Of a DNA stretch of 64,000 bases, positions 43,423 to 52,889 are shown in pieces. The notes below the pieces were generated by a model, which searched no databases, had not been told where the DNA came from, and saw nothing but the letters and a program-made list of their open reading frames with translations. Origin of the DNA: JABWBH01 sp964526695. GTDB lineage: Bacteria > Planctomycetota > Phycisphaerae > UBA1845. The stretch is from positions 1 through 64,000 of the forward strand of contig CAZGJA010000021.1 of NCBI GenBank assembly GCA_964526695.1, written 5' to 3'. Made by a program: the position numbers and the translations under genes. How positions within the stretch are numbered: position 1 is the stretch's first letter; each line of letters begins with the position of its first letter.

Positions 43423-43884
43423 GACTCTCTCCTCAACAGAAGACGTCGCCGCCGCGACGCCGCAAGACCCGCAGAAACAAGAATCTCTGCAAATCTGCCG
43501 TCTCCTCGCGAAGCAAGGGAACTTCATTGAGGACCCGCAGAACCTGCCGACAGATTTCAATCTAAGATATGAAATCCGCGCGAGGCAGGAACGGTCGTTC
43601 GCGCAGCGTATGCAGAGTCCGCAAACCGCGGCTCAGGATGAATCGTGCAGCAGCAGAGAGAGTCCTCGGCTTATCGGCCGCAATCTGTTGCTCATCGCGC
43701 CGGGTCGGCGCTCGACACTGAGATGATGAAAGTCCGGGGCCCTTCGCGGCGCGGGGCCTGCAACCCGGCGACGGTTCAAGTTGCGGGTCCAGTGGGCAGT
43801 CCTGCGGGCGCCCCTGCCCGATCCGGCGCGCAGCCTGAGCGCGGAATGAGGCAGGGCCTCGATTATCAGGAAGCCCAGTTTCCG
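43423..43884. other. Intergenic region, nothing recognised
   Basis: About 460 bases lie between the secreted-protein gene and the truncated gene ending at 43885. It should hold the promoter for the secreted-protein/TadG-like pair. A moderately AT-rich patch around 43555-43575 (TCAATCTAAGATATGAAATC) is the likeliest promoter area, but I cannot identify -35 and -10 elements. Confidence 0.4.
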
Positions 43885-44472
43885 CTACGGGCAGGTCGGT
43901 CGGGCTTCCAGCGTGTACCCACAGGTGAAAGAGGCGAAGACGAACTGCAGTCCGTCATCAGCAATGCCCACCCACTTGGTCTTGGCCTTGCCCTTGTTGT
44001 TGATGACCTTCTCCTCCGTCGGGGGTCCGCCACTGAGGGTGAACGCGACCAGCCCGCCGGGCAGGCCGCGCGTAACCTTGGCGGAGACGATGTTGACCCC
44101 CTCGCGGTCCACGCACTTGGCGCTGAACCGCTCCACACTGGAGCACGCGCCGCAGTCCTCACTGACCCAGATCACGAACGCCGCTCCGTCGCCGCGCGCC
44201 TCCTTGCTCCTCACCTCGGCCGTGCCGTGCTCGACGCGCCACAACCGGCCAAGCTCGCCGTCGTCGCGCTCGAACGCATCGCACACCGGCGAGTTGGAGA
44301 ACTTGAAATTGTCGAGGCTGCACTTGTTGGACGTCGTGCCGAAGCCCACGTCTGATCCGCCGGGCCTGGGCGCCCACCCTCCGCGCGAGGACGTCAGGCT
44401 GCGGTTCGGATTGCCGTCGAGGTGGGTCAGCGTCATCGTGACCGTGCCGTTGCCGTGGTCGCGCACGGCCAT
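43885..44472 (-). CDS. Hypothetical protein, probably 5'-truncated
   Basis: The 195-aa product begins MAVRDHGNGTVTMTLTHLDG, but no ribosome site precedes this ATG. Protein-like codons continue about 60 nt further upstream (GFGTSFATAHMAVRD), into the end of the S41 gene in another frame with no start codon. That suggests a decayed or truncated 5' end. The sequence resembles a ConA-like/laminin-G beta-sandwich (SSRGGWAPRPGGSDVGFGTT, SNKCSLDNFKFSNSPV) with a Cys-containing end domain. Function unknown; secreted location likely. Confidence 0.6.
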   Translation of the reverse strand: MAVRDHGNGTVTMTLTHLDGNPNRSLTSSRGGWAPRPGGSDVGFGTTSNKCSLDNFKFSNSPVCDAFERDDGELGRLWRVEHGTAEVRSKEARGDGAAFVIWVSEDCGACSSVERFSAKCVDREGVNIVSAKVTRGLPGGLVAFTLSGGPPTEEKVINNKGKAKTKWVGIADDGLQFVFASFTCGYTLEARPTCP

Positions 44473-44530
44473 GTGCGCCGTGGCGAAGCTCGTGCCGAAG
44501 CCGAAAGCCGGGGAGCCGCCGGTCGGCCAT

Positions 44531-46921
44531 CTACTCGTGGCGAGCGCCGCTGGCCGGCGTGTTGGCCGTAGCCAAGGTCGGGAAGTTCTGCCCCAGCAGC
44601 GTGATCCGCATGATCATCAACGCGGTGTCGAATTGCGGATCGACCTCGGGGCGATTGTTCTTGGCCGGTTGCTCGAGGGGGGGCAGCTTCGGTTTGGCAT
44701 CCGCTTTGTCCTCCTCCGGCTGCGTGCCGGCAGTCGGCGCTGCGCCTTCCTCGGTCGCAGGCGCATCGGCCGCGCTGCCTTCCTTCGTCCCGCTGGGCGC
44801 GGCAGCCTCACCCGTGCTTTCCTTCCCATCATCAGCCTTAGCGGCGTCCGGCGGCGCGTCCTCATGCTTCTCATCGACGCCGGCTTCAGGCGTCAGCAGC
44901 TTCTCCTCCAGATCCTCCTCTTCCTTGGCGACGCCGATGACGTCGGCCTTACGCCGCATCTGGTAGGCCTTGAACCGCTCGTTGGTCACCAGGGGGACGG
45001 AGATGTTCGGCTCCACACCCCAGGTCTTCGCGCCGGGCTGGCGATGCAGGGACACGCCGCTGGGCAGGTAGTAATGCGCCGTCGTGATCTTCAGCGCCGC
45101 CGGCGGCATCGGGTTGATCGGGATGAGGTTCTGCACGCTGAACTTGCCGTACGTCCGCTCGCCGATCACCAGCGCGCGCTTATTGTCACGCAGCGCCCCC
45201 GCCACGATCTCCGACGCGCTGGCGCTGTTCCCGTCGGTCAGCACGGCCATCGGCACGTCGCGGAACGCTCCCGCGCCCGGCACGTCGTACAGCTTGTTGT
45301 CCCTGGCGTACCGGCCGTTGATGCTGTGCACCCGCGCGCCGGCGGGCAGGAACAGCGCGGACATGGCCTCCGCCGCGTCCAGCAAACCGCCGGGGTTGCC
45401 GCGGAGGTCCAGCATCAGCCCCTTCATGCCTTCGGACTTCAACTGCGAAAGGACGCCTTCCAGCTCCGCCACGGTATTCTTCGCGAATGAGTTGACGCGG
45501 ACCAGCGCGATGCCCTGCTCCTTGTCGGCCCAGAAGTTCCACTTCTGCGGATCCTGCGGATCGCGGTTGACGCCCTTGACGGTGTGAATCACCACCAGCT
45601 CGCGCTTCAGTTTCAGGTCGAAGTCCTTGGTGCCGCGGCGCATCCCCAGCGTGACCTCCGTGTCCTTGGGACCGGTGATCGTGTCCACGACGCGGTTGAT
45701 GCTCATTTCGGAGAGGTCGGCGTCGTTGACCTTGAGAATCAGGTCGCCCGGCTGGACGCCCGCGCGGAACGCCGGCGTGTCCTCCAGCGGCGAGACCACC
45801 TCGACCTGCCCCTTGTTGTTCTTGACGATCGAAATGCCCACGCCGATGAAGTCGCCCTCGGTGTGCTTCTTGAACTCGTCCCAGTCGGCGGGCCAGATGT
45901 TGGACGTGAAGTCGTCCACGTTTTCCAGCCCCCCGCGCATCAGCTCGCTGACGATGAGATGCTCCGGCAGCTTCACCGTGGTCTGCACGATGTGCAGCGC
46001 GCGGGAGAAGTACTCCGCCGCGGCGCGCGAGTCGAGCGACGCCGCCTGCGACGCCTGGCGCAGCCGCTCGCGCAGCCGCTCCTGACATTCCGTGCGCAGC
46101 GTCTCGTCGCCCAGCCCCGCAAACCGCGCCTGCGCCGACTTCGACTCGGTCAGCAGAATGAGCTGCTCCAGCCCCGCCTGCGTGAGCTTCTTGAAATCCA
46201 GCTTGTCATCGACGTAGTACTTGGCGAGAAAGTCGAGCGTCTTGCTGGCCATGTCCCAGCGGATGTCGCGCAGCGGCTCCTCCCACTTGTTGTCCTTCTC
46301 GAAGATGCGTTCCAGCCGCAGGTGGTTGATGCACTCGCGCTCCAGCTTCTGATATCCCTCATGGTTCTCGAACAGCAGCCCGAGGTAGTAGTAAATCTCC
46401 CAGGCATCCTCCCACTGGTTGCTCTTGCGGAAGCCGTCCGCCTCGGTCAGCGCGTCCTTGATGACGCTCTCCAGCCACGCTTCCTTCACGAACAGGTCGC
46501 GGTTCTCCGCGTTGTCGGCGGCGCGGACAGCCTTCTCCAGCGCCAGCGCGTATTCCTTACGCTCATAGCGCTCCTTCGCGTAGCCCACGAACATGTCGAA
46601 GTCTTTGCGGTTCAGCTCGCGGCGGGAGGTCTGCGTTTCCTGATATTGGGTGAGCCACGAGCGAACCTTGTCGGTCAGCGAGCCGTGCGGCAGCGTGTCC
46701 ACCAGCGCGTTGGCTCGGGTGAATTCCCCCTGACGCACGAGGTCCACCGTGCGCTGCCAAAGCTCGTCGTCCTTGGTGGGCGTGGCGGAGGCGAGTTGCT
46801 GCGCCTCCAGCGCGGTCGGCGCGATCATTCCCGACATGAGCGAGGCCGGGACGATCAGCCCCAGCATCAGAGTCGTCCACGCGCCCCACGGTCCCGACCC
46901 AAGCCCACGCTGCTGCTTCAT
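44531..46921 (-). CDS. Secreted S41-family (Ctp-type) peptidase with large N-terminal extension
   Basis: The 796-aa protease has a signal peptide (TLMLGLIVPASLMSGMIAPT, cleaved near ALEAQQ), a helical region of about 300 residues rich in charged residues, and a PDZ domain (IGVGISIVKNNKGQVEVVSP near 355-430). The S41 catalytic domain has Ser in TDGNSASASEIVAGALRD (about 564) and Lys in GERTYGKFSVQNLIPI (about 590). An acidic low-complexity tail follows (about 690-775). Ctp enzymes trim C-termini of exported proteins. The long helical extension is unlike the short enterobacterial Prc/CtpA. ATG 46921. Confidence 0.92.
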   Translation of the reverse strand: MKQQRGLGSGPWGAWTTLMLGLIVPASLMSGMIAPTALEAQQLASATPTKDDELWQRTVDLVRQGEFTRANALVDTLPHGSLTDKVRSWLTQYQETQTSRRELNRKDFDMFVGYAKERYERKEYALALEKAVRAADNAENRDLFVKEAWLESVIKDALTEADGFRKSNQWEDAWEIYYYLGLLFENHEGYQKLERECINHLRLERIFEKDNKWEEPLRDIRWDMASKTLDFLAKYYVDDKLDFKKLTQAGLEQLILLTESKSAQARFAGLGDETLRTECQERLRERLRQASQAASLDSRAAAEYFSRALHIVQTTVKLPEHLIVSELMRGGLENVDDFTSNIWPADWDEFKKHTEGDFIGVGISIVKNNKGQVEVVSPLEDTPAFRAGVQPGDLILKVNDADLSEMSINRVVDTITGPKDTEVTLGMRRGTKDFDLKLKRELVVIHTVKGVNRDPQDPQKWNFWADKEQGIALVRVNSFAKNTVAELEGVLSQLKSEGMKGLMLDLRGNPGGLLDAAEAMSALFLPAGARVHSINGRYARDNKLYDVPGAGAFRDVPMAVLTDGNSASASEIVAGALRDNKRALVIGERTYGKFSVQNLIPINPMPPAALKITTAHYYLPSGVSLHRQPGAKTWGVEPNISVPLVTNERFKAYQMRRKADVIGVAKEEEDLEEKLLTPEAGVDEKHEDAPPDAAKADDGKESTGEAAAPSGTKEGSAADAPATEEGAAPTAGTQPEEDKADAKPKLPPLEQPAKNNRPEVDPQFDTALMIMRITLLGQNFPTLATANTPASGARHE

Positions 46922-47284
46922 GGTGATGCCTCTTTTTCTGCGCGATGAGAAACCCGCTGCCCGCCGGCTGGCGCGGGCGTGGTGAAGGCGGTCGAGGATC
47001 GGCGAGGATCCTTCCCCTTCTCGTCGGCCCATCCGGGCGGCGGCTTAACGCGGCGGTCTTTCTGCCCCCCGGCAAGTATAGGTTTTGGCGAAAACAAGGT
47101 CCAATAGCTTTTACTCTGACGTTACAGCCCGGATGCTTCCGGCGCCCGCCCGGCGATTCCGACAGCTTCGGACAACCATGCAGAACCGCAGACCGACCAG
47201 GCCGTTCCCCTGCGCGGTGTCCACATCCGGGGAGGCCTGAAAGAACACGACGTAAACTTCAATTCGTCCATGGGCCAATTCAGG

Positions 47285-47478
47285 GTCGGCTTCAGCCGAC
47301 CGGCTCTTGCCACCCGCTTCAGCGGGTGGGGTGAGAGCCCACGGCTTGAGGTGAGCCGGCTTCAGCCGGGCTTCCCCGGTGGGGAGCGCAAGCCGGCTGA
47401 AGCCCGGCTGAAGACATGCGGCGTCCTTGCGCCCACCGCCTGAAGGCGGTGGCAAGAACCACCCGGCTGAAGCCGGCC
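47285..47478. repeat. Cluster of short palindromes (GTCGGCTTCAGCCGAC and relatives)
   Basis: The block is a run of imperfect inverted repeats: GTCGGCTTCAGCCGAC at 47285-47300, CACCCGCTTCAGCGGGTG, GCCGGCTTCAGCCGGGC, CCGGCTGAAGCCCGGCTGAAG, CACCGCCTGAAGGCGGTG and CCGGCTGAAGCCGG. They share an AGC(C/G)GxCTTCAGCxG core and look like one family that multiplied locally. It lies in a 713-base gene-free gap (46922-47634) between the S41 peptidase and a zinc-ribbon membrane protein. Confidence 0.75.
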
Positions 47479-47634
47479 CCTGACGACGCAACCTTGAAGC
47501 AGCCCCCGCGCACTATGGCTTGCGATACGGGCCATCCATCCGCGTCGCGCCGGTTCCGCTGTACAACACGTTTCACGAGGTCTGGCGGTTCGCGCAGGTG
47601 CTGGCGCGGCATGCGTGAACGGACCAAGCTGTGA

Positions 47635-48582
47635 TCATGAATGTGCTCGCTCCAAACGTCGCCAGCGTCGCACTATTACGACACTGCCCCACAGCCCGCA
47701 TAGAACGCCCATCCAACGCGAAATCGCAGCCCAGCGCTCGTTCAGACTTACCTGCGATCCACGGGAACGCAAAGGTATCGATGAGCGCCCGATTGGAAAG
47801 GACATGCGAAGTTGCATCAAACCGAGCGGTGCCTCGATGACCGAATCGAAAGTCCATTGCACTTCTTCTGCAAGGCGGGGGCGCCCCGACTCAGCTTCGA
47901 TGGCTCGCAGCCAATCCGTCATGTGGGAAAGCAGCAGAGGGGCGATCTCGAACCGCATGGGTTCAGGCAGCTTGGCCGTTCCCCAGCGATTATGGAGCTG
48001 GCATTTCACCATCACATCGAAGGGCATGAGTCGAGAAGGCCCCTGCATCTTGAATTCCTCGCAGGCGCAGGGGCCGCCTAACCCGGCGTGGTGACGTCCC
48101 GGGCCGATGGCGATACTCCATGAAATGAGCCTCACCTGTGACAGGAGCGTCGGCGGCCCCGCATTGAGCGTCGAATCTCCCCTGAAGCGGCGATCAATAG
48201 TGGCGAAGACCGTATCCTGGCCTGTCGGTTCAAGCACCAGCCATTCGACGATGCTCCACTCAACCGGTGCGACATACCAACGCACAGGCTGCCATATCAC
48301 GTACCAGCCGCCCCACGCCCAGGCGCTCCAACCGAGCAGGAGGATAATCATCCGCCATCTCGGGCTAAGTCGAACCCAGAAGGTCGGCCTGCGGGTTCCC
48401 ACGACATAAAGGTCCGTGCCGCATTCGGGGCAAATGGACGTGGGCAGCCCGAACACGATGTACGCGCAGCGCGCGCAGGCCGGCAACTCCGCCCCCGGTC
48501 GCATGATTCGCCGTCGCAGCCACGCGGCTACGGCGGGCGCGAGCACGACAGGCATCAGCAGAATCCACCAAGTCGTGGTCAC
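47635..48582 (-). CDS. Membrane protein with N-terminal zinc ribbon
   Basis: The 315-aa protein has an N-terminal helix (WWILLMPVVLAPAVAAWLRR) followed by a zinc ribbon CARCAYIVFGLPTSICPECG, a variant of the CGYNLTGLP...CPECG tail seen at the C-termini of the genes near 5-6 kb. A second helix (MIILLLGWSAWAWGGWYVIW) and a C-terminal helix (WMGVLCGLWGSVVIVRRW) bracket a large outer domain. Function unknown. No close neighbour shares its strand and spacing. Confidence 0.78.
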   Translation of the reverse strand: MTTTWWILLMPVVLAPAVAAWLRRRIMRPGAELPACARCAYIVFGLPTSICPECGTDLYVVGTRRPTFWVRLSPRWRMIILLLGWSAWAWGGWYVIWQPVRWYVAPVEWSIVEWLVLEPTGQDTVFATIDRRFRGDSTLNAGPPTLLSQVRLISWSIAIGPGRHHAGLGGPCACEEFKMQGPSRLMPFDVMVKCQLHNRWGTAKLPEPMRFEIAPLLLSHMTDWLRAIEAESGRPRLAEEVQWTFDSVIEAPLGLMQLRMSFPIGRSSIPLRSRGSQVSLNERWAAISRWMGVLCGLWGSVVIVRRWRRLERAHS

Positions 48583-48627
48583 GGCGCCTTACGCGCCCTC
48601 CGCCCGTGGCGAAAGGCGAATCTCGTC

Positions 48628-48698
48628 ATTCCCGCGCAGGCGGGAATCCAGCGGGCTGCCAGAGCGTCCTGGACCCCCGCCTTCGCGGGGGTGACGGG
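48628..48698. repeat. dRS3-like repeat (second copy)
   Basis: ATTCCCGCGCAGGCGGGAAT at 48628-48647 is followed about 24 nt later by TGGACCCCCGCCTTCGCGGG with GGTGACGGG. Both halves are palindromic and are very similar to the copy at 62497-62565. This is the ATTCCC-N8-GGGAAT structure. It lies in the 500-base intergenic region upstream of the zinc-ribbon gene (48583-49081), which contains no gene I can support. Confidence 0.85.
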
Positions 48699-48831
48699 AC
48701 GGCGGACAAAGACAACAATGCGAATGCCCCGGCATGAGTTCCGCTAAGTAACTCCTCGTAAAAGGGAAACCGGGCTTCATTTGCGTCGCCCATGGGAGAT
48801 CAGGCTGCCGGGCATGGGGGGCGGGGGTCCC

Positions 48832-48868
48832 GCCCGCCTCGATCGTGCACAGTGTGCACGAGGCGGGC
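48832..48868. repeat. Hairpin with nested GTGCAC palindrome
   Basis: GCCCGCCTCG at 48832-48841 pairs with CGAGGCGGGC at 48859-48868. The loop itself contains GTGCAC twice in a nested palindrome (TGCACAGTGTGCA). Flanking CATGGGGGGCGGG and ATGCCCGCCCCCC extend the symmetry. No T-run follows. Confidence 0.7.
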
Positions 48869-49081
48869 AGGATGCCCGCCCCCCGACGCACGCATCCCAA
48901 GCTCGCAGTTCGGCTTCCCACTTGCATGGCGCTATTTAGAGCAAACCCAGTATTCGTGTAGCGATCCGCGGACTTCAGTCCGCGCGGATTCGCGTATCAC
49001 AAGGTGCCCGCTGCTTCGGAAGCGCCGCTACACGAAATCGAATACTGCTATAGAGTCCGAGATGGGTCAGCGCGCCGCGGA

Positions 49082-51901
49082 TCAGTTCCCTCCCTTGCCC
49101 GGGTTCGCCGCCGCGTCGGGTTCGGCCGGTTTCTGGAAGTCGCCGGCGCGGATGCTGACCAGGTTCGACGGCTGGACGTATTTGCCCAGCGTCTTGTTGA
49201 GGTCGTCGGCCTTGAGCGCCTCGATCCTGGCAAGCTGATCCGCGTTGAACTTCAGCGTGCGGTCGTAGAACAGCCCCGACGCGAGCATCATGGCCACCAT
49301 CCCGTCGCTGGCGAGCTGGACCTCGATCTGCTGGCGGTAGCCCTTGCGCGCGTCCTCCAGCTCCTGCTGCGTGACGCCCTGCTTGAGGAAGCCGTCCAGC
49401 TCCTCCGTCGCGCAGCTCATCGCCTTCTCCGTGTTCTGCGGAGCGCACATGCCGTACGCCAGGAATGAGCCGACCTTGTCCAGCGGGCTGGCGCCCAGCG
49501 CCGAGCCGCAGCCGTAGGACAGCCCCTCCTTCTGGCGGATGCGGTTCATCATCCGCGAATTGGCGCTGCCGCCGAAAATGAAGTTCGACAGGAACAGCGC
49601 GGGATAATCCGGATCGTCGTCGCGCAGCTCCAGCGGCAGACCCAGCGTGAACATCGCGTTCTGCTTGTCCGGCGTCTGAATCACCGCGACGTCAGGCTTG
49701 GCGGCCTGATAGGTCGAAGCGATGCGCTCGAAGGTCTTCGGGCTGTTCCAGTCGCCGAAGAGTTTCGTCAGTTGGGTCGTGATCTCCTTGGGATCGAAGT
49801 CGCCGACGAACGACGCCTGCGAGGCGCTGGCGCCGCACAACGTCGTGTACAAAGCCTTGACGTCCTCCAGCTTCACGCTCTTGGTCCGCTCGACGCGTTC
49901 CGTCGGCGTGGGCACATAGCGGACGTTTTGCGGCGGATACGGGTTCATCCGGCGCTGAAGTTCGTTCATCGCCAGCGTCATCGGCTCCGACAGCGACTCC
50001 TCAATGCCCGCCAGCGTCTCCTTCTTAAGCTCGTCGAACTCCTCGGCCGGGAAGCTGGGCGAGCGCAGAATCTCGCCGACGAGGTCGAGCACGGGCGCGA
50101 GGTTCTCGCGCGTGGTCTCGATGCTGACGTCGAGCGTGCCGGCCGTGCCGCCGCCCATGCCGCCCATCATGCGTCCGCCCATGCGCCCGAAGCCGCCGAT
50201 GCGCACCTGCGCCTTCAGCTCCGCCAGCTTGTCCTGAATCTCGCGGCGCGTGTGCTTCGTCGTGCCGCGCATCAGCATCTGCCCGATCATCGACGCGGCG
50301 TCGGTCTTGCCGGTCAGGTCCGTTTCGCTGCCGTAGCGGAACATCATGACGGCGTTGACGCGATTGCCGCGGTTCTCCTTGGGCAGGAGCGCGAGCTTCA
50401 TGCCGACCGGCAGGTTGCTGCGCTGCGTGCGCGATTCGATATTGGCGTAGCTGGCCTCGAAGGCCTCGCCCTGCGCGACCTGCTGCGTCGGGCGGTAGTC
50501 CTTGAAGAGGTCGTAGGTGCTGGGCGCGGCCGGGACGATCGTGCGGTCCGGCGACTTGGTGGGCAGGAACGTGCCGACGGTGCGGTTGCTGGGTTTCACA
50601 TACGCGGCCGCGACGCGCTGCACGTCCGCGGGTTTCACCGCGCCCATCCGGTCACGATGCAGGAACATCAGCCGCCAGTCGCCCGTGGCCGCGGACTCCG
50701 TCAGCCGCAGCGCGATGCGCGTGCTGTCGTTGAGCATGAGGTCGAAGCCGCGGGCGTAGGACTTCTTCGCGCGATCGACTTCCTCCTCGGTGAAGGTCTG
50801 CGCGCCGAGTCCGTCGAGCACGCCGAAGAGCACCTCGCGGATCTTGTCCAGCGACTGCTCCATGCGCGCCTCGACCATGACCTCGAAGTAGCCCGGCTCG
50901 GCGAGCTGCGCGGCGCTGGCGGACACGCTGGTGGCCAGTCCCGGCTCGACCAGCGCCTTGTAAAGCCGCCCGGTCTTGTCCGCGGTGAGGGTGTCGGCGA
51001 GAACCTGAAGCGGCGCCATGTCCTCGTGCGTGCCGGCGCACATGTGATAGACGCAGCCCAGCGCCTGCACGTCGCCCACGCGGCGCAGCGACACCTCGCG
51101 CTCGCCGTCCTGCGCCGGCTCGACGGTGTACGTCGGCTCGAGCACGCGCTGCGGCCTGGGCAGCTTGCCGTACAGCGCGTTGATCTTCTCCAGCGTCCTC
51201 ACCTCGTCGAACTTGCCCGCGACGACGAGCATCGCGTTGTCCGGCTGATAGTACTTGCGATAAAAGGCCTGGAGGCGGTCGATGGGCACGCGCTCGATGT
51301 CCTCGCGCGAGCCGATGGTGGACTTGCCGTAGTTGTGCCACAGGAAGGCCGTCGAGAGGATGCGCTCCTGCAGAACGCCGACGGGATCGTTCTCGCCGAT
51401 CTCGAACTCGTTGCGCACCACGCTGAACTCGGACTCGAGATCCTTCTTGGCGACGAGGCTGTTGACCATGCGGTCCGCTTCGAGCTTGAGGGCGAAGTCG
51501 AGGTTCTCCTCCGTGGCGGGCACGGTTTCATAGTAATTGGTGCGGTCGTACCAGGTCGTGCCGTTGAACTGCGCGCCGTGGTCCTGGAGGAGCTTCCAGA
51601 TTTCCTTGTGGTCGGGCGTGCCCTTGAACAGCATGTGCTCCAGCAGGTGCGCCATGCCCGTCTCGCCATAGCCCTCGTGGCGCGAGCCGACGAAGTACGT
51701 GATGTTCACCGTTACCGTCGGCTTCGACGGATCGGGGAAGAGCAGCACCTTCATCCCGTTGTCGAGCGCGTATTCGGTGATGCCCGCCACGCTCGTCACC
51801 TTTTGCGGCGGCGCGGCCAGCGCCAGTCCCGCCCAGGCGACGGCGGCGACAGAGAGCATGGAGACGGCGATGGGACGGACGTTGGATCGAGAACGAAGCA
51901 T
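49082..51901 (-). CDS. M16 family metallopeptidase (fused two-domain, pitrilysin-like)
   Basis: The 939-aa protease has a signal peptide (IAVSMLSVAAVAWAGLALAA, cleavage near AAPP). The zinc motif HLLEH is in GMAHLLEHMLFKGTPDHKE (about residue 84), with the distal Glu region VVRNEFEIGENDP. The C-terminal half (about 520-900) is the inactive-type M16 domain (MMNRIRQKEGLSYGCGSALG). A Gly/Met-rich linker (GRMGGRMMGGMGGG) separates the halves. Substrates are probably peptides in the periplasm. ATG 51901 follows GGAGGACC. The 310 bases upstream (51902-52211) hold no recognised gene. Confidence 0.95.
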   Translation of the reverse strand: MLRSRSNVRPIAVSMLSVAAVAWAGLALAAPPQKVTSVAGITEYALDNGMKVLLFPDPSKPTVTVNITYFVGSRHEGYGETGMAHLLEHMLFKGTPDHKEIWKLLQDHGAQFNGTTWYDRTNYYETVPATEENLDFALKLEADRMVNSLVAKKDLESEFSVVRNEFEIGENDPVGVLQERILSTAFLWHNYGKSTIGSREDIERVPIDRLQAFYRKYYQPDNAMLVVAGKFDEVRTLEKINALYGKLPRPQRVLEPTYTVEPAQDGEREVSLRRVGDVQALGCVYHMCAGTHEDMAPLQVLADTLTADKTGRLYKALVEPGLATSVSASAAQLAEPGYFEVMVEARMEQSLDKIREVLFGVLDGLGAQTFTEEEVDRAKKSYARGFDLMLNDSTRIALRLTESAATGDWRLMFLHRDRMGAVKPADVQRVAAAYVKPSNRTVGTFLPTKSPDRTIVPAAPSTYDLFKDYRPTQQVAQGEAFEASYANIESRTQRSNLPVGMKLALLPKENRGNRVNAVMMFRYGSETDLTGKTDAASMIGQMLMRGTTKHTRREIQDKLAELKAQVRIGGFGRMGGRMMGGMGGGTAGTLDVSIETTRENLAPVLDLVGEILRSPSFPAEEFDELKKETLAGIEESLSEPMTLAMNELQRRMNPYPPQNVRYVPTPTERVERTKSVKLEDVKALYTTLCGASASQASFVGDFDPKEITTQLTKLFGDWNSPKTFERIASTYQAAKPDVAVIQTPDKQNAMFTLGLPLELRDDDPDYPALFLSNFIFGGSANSRMMNRIRQKEGLSYGCGSALGASPLDKVGSFLAYGMCAPQNTEKAMSCATEELDGFLKQGVTQQELEDARKGYRQQIEVQLASDGMVAMMLASGLFYDRTLKFNADQLARIEALKADDLNKTLGKYVQPSNLVSIRAGDFQKPAEPDAAANPGKGGN

Positions 51902-52211
51902 GGGTGGTCCTCCTGTGTTTCCGGCCGATTTCATCGGAGAGTGGAGCAGAATCAGGGCGTTATTACAAGCGCCGGTTCGCGTCGGAAACTGTGGGACGCC
52001 GCGTGCCCGCGGTGCATTGTGTTTCAGAGCGGCACGGGTTCTCAGCAGTGGACCCTTGTTGATGGCGTGGAAGGCACGATTCCGCGCACTCCACAGCTTA
52101 TTAGGCGAGCATCCGAGTCCATGCTGCATCCTGATGGAGTCTCGGCTCGGCCGCTCTGCCGCCGCCTCGATGCGCCCCGCCTCGGATTGCAAATTCTCAC
52201 AACGCCGCATG

Positions 52212-52889
52212 TCACGGCGAGCCGATTGCGCTCTGCGCCGCTTCGATGAAGGAGGCCACGCGATTGGCGTCCTTGATCCCCGGCGCCGACTCGACCCCGG
52301 AGCTTACGTCCACGCCGTCCGGCCGAACGCATCGAATCGCCTCGCCCACGTTCTCCGGCGTCAGCCCGCCCGCCAGCAGCACGGGCGGCAGCGCCGCAGC
52401 GCCCTCCCGGCGTCTTTCTTGAGCAATGTGATTCCAGTCGGCGACGACGCCCGTGCCGCCGAGGCGTCCCCCGCCGCCGGAATCGAGCAACAGAAAGGAG
52501 GGGCAGATTACATGCCAATCGACAAGCGCTGCGGCGACTTCCGCGCACATGGGTCGACCGGCGGTGACGTGATGCACGAGGATCATCGTGCAGGCGTGCT
52601 TGCGCAGGCGCTCCTGCACGGAGGGCGGGGGCGTTCCGTAGGCTTGAATGCGGCGTATTCCGCGTTCCAGCACCCAATCCAGTTCGGGCGGAAATCGGTC
52701 CTCGGACTCCCACCTCAGCAGGGCGACAACCGGCGCGGGATCGCCCATCCGGGCAAGGACGCGCTCCGCCTGTGCGGTATCGATCCGCCGCGGCCCATCC
52801 ACGAAGTTCAGGCCGATCCAATCCGCGCCGCCTTGCAGCGCCTCCGTCGCGTCGTCCGGCCTGGTGATTCCGCAGATCTTCACGATCAC
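52212..52889 (-). CDS. trpF: Phosphoribosylanthranilate isomerase
   Basis: The 225-aa TIM-barrel enzyme catalyses the third step of tryptophan synthesis (PRA to CdRP). Marks are VIVKICGITRPDDATEALQG at the N-terminus (catalytic Cys), VLLAGGLTPENVGEAI and DGVDVSSGVESAPGIKD (general-base Asp and phosphate site). GTG 52889, with GGAGGA seven bases upstream, sets the N-terminus just before KICGITR; longer in-frame starts give non-family residues. No other trp gene is adjacent, unlike the classical operon, so it is an isolated locus. Confidence 0.94.
   Translation of the reverse strand: MIVKICGITRPDDATEALQGGADWIGLNFVDGPRRIDTAQAERVLARMGDPAPVVALLRWESEDRFPPELDWVLERGIRRIQAYGTPPPSVQERLRKHACTMILVHHVTAGRPMCAEVAAALVDWHVICPSFLLLDSGGGGRLGGTGVVADWNHIAQERRREGAAALPPVLLAGGLTPENVGEAIRCVRPDGVDVSSGVESAPGIKDANRVASFIEAAQSAIGSP

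Noticed and set aside
44472..44505. Subtilisin-like serine motif (GTSFATAHMA)
   Set aside because: It resembles GTSxAxPHxAG but lies upstream of any start codon, without the Asp and His motifs, and the following sequence is beta-rich rather than helical.
49772..52249. 825-aa plus-strand frame opposite the M16 peptidase
   Set aside because: Antisense shadow of a long GC-rich gene; the product is arginine/leucine-rich and has no family.
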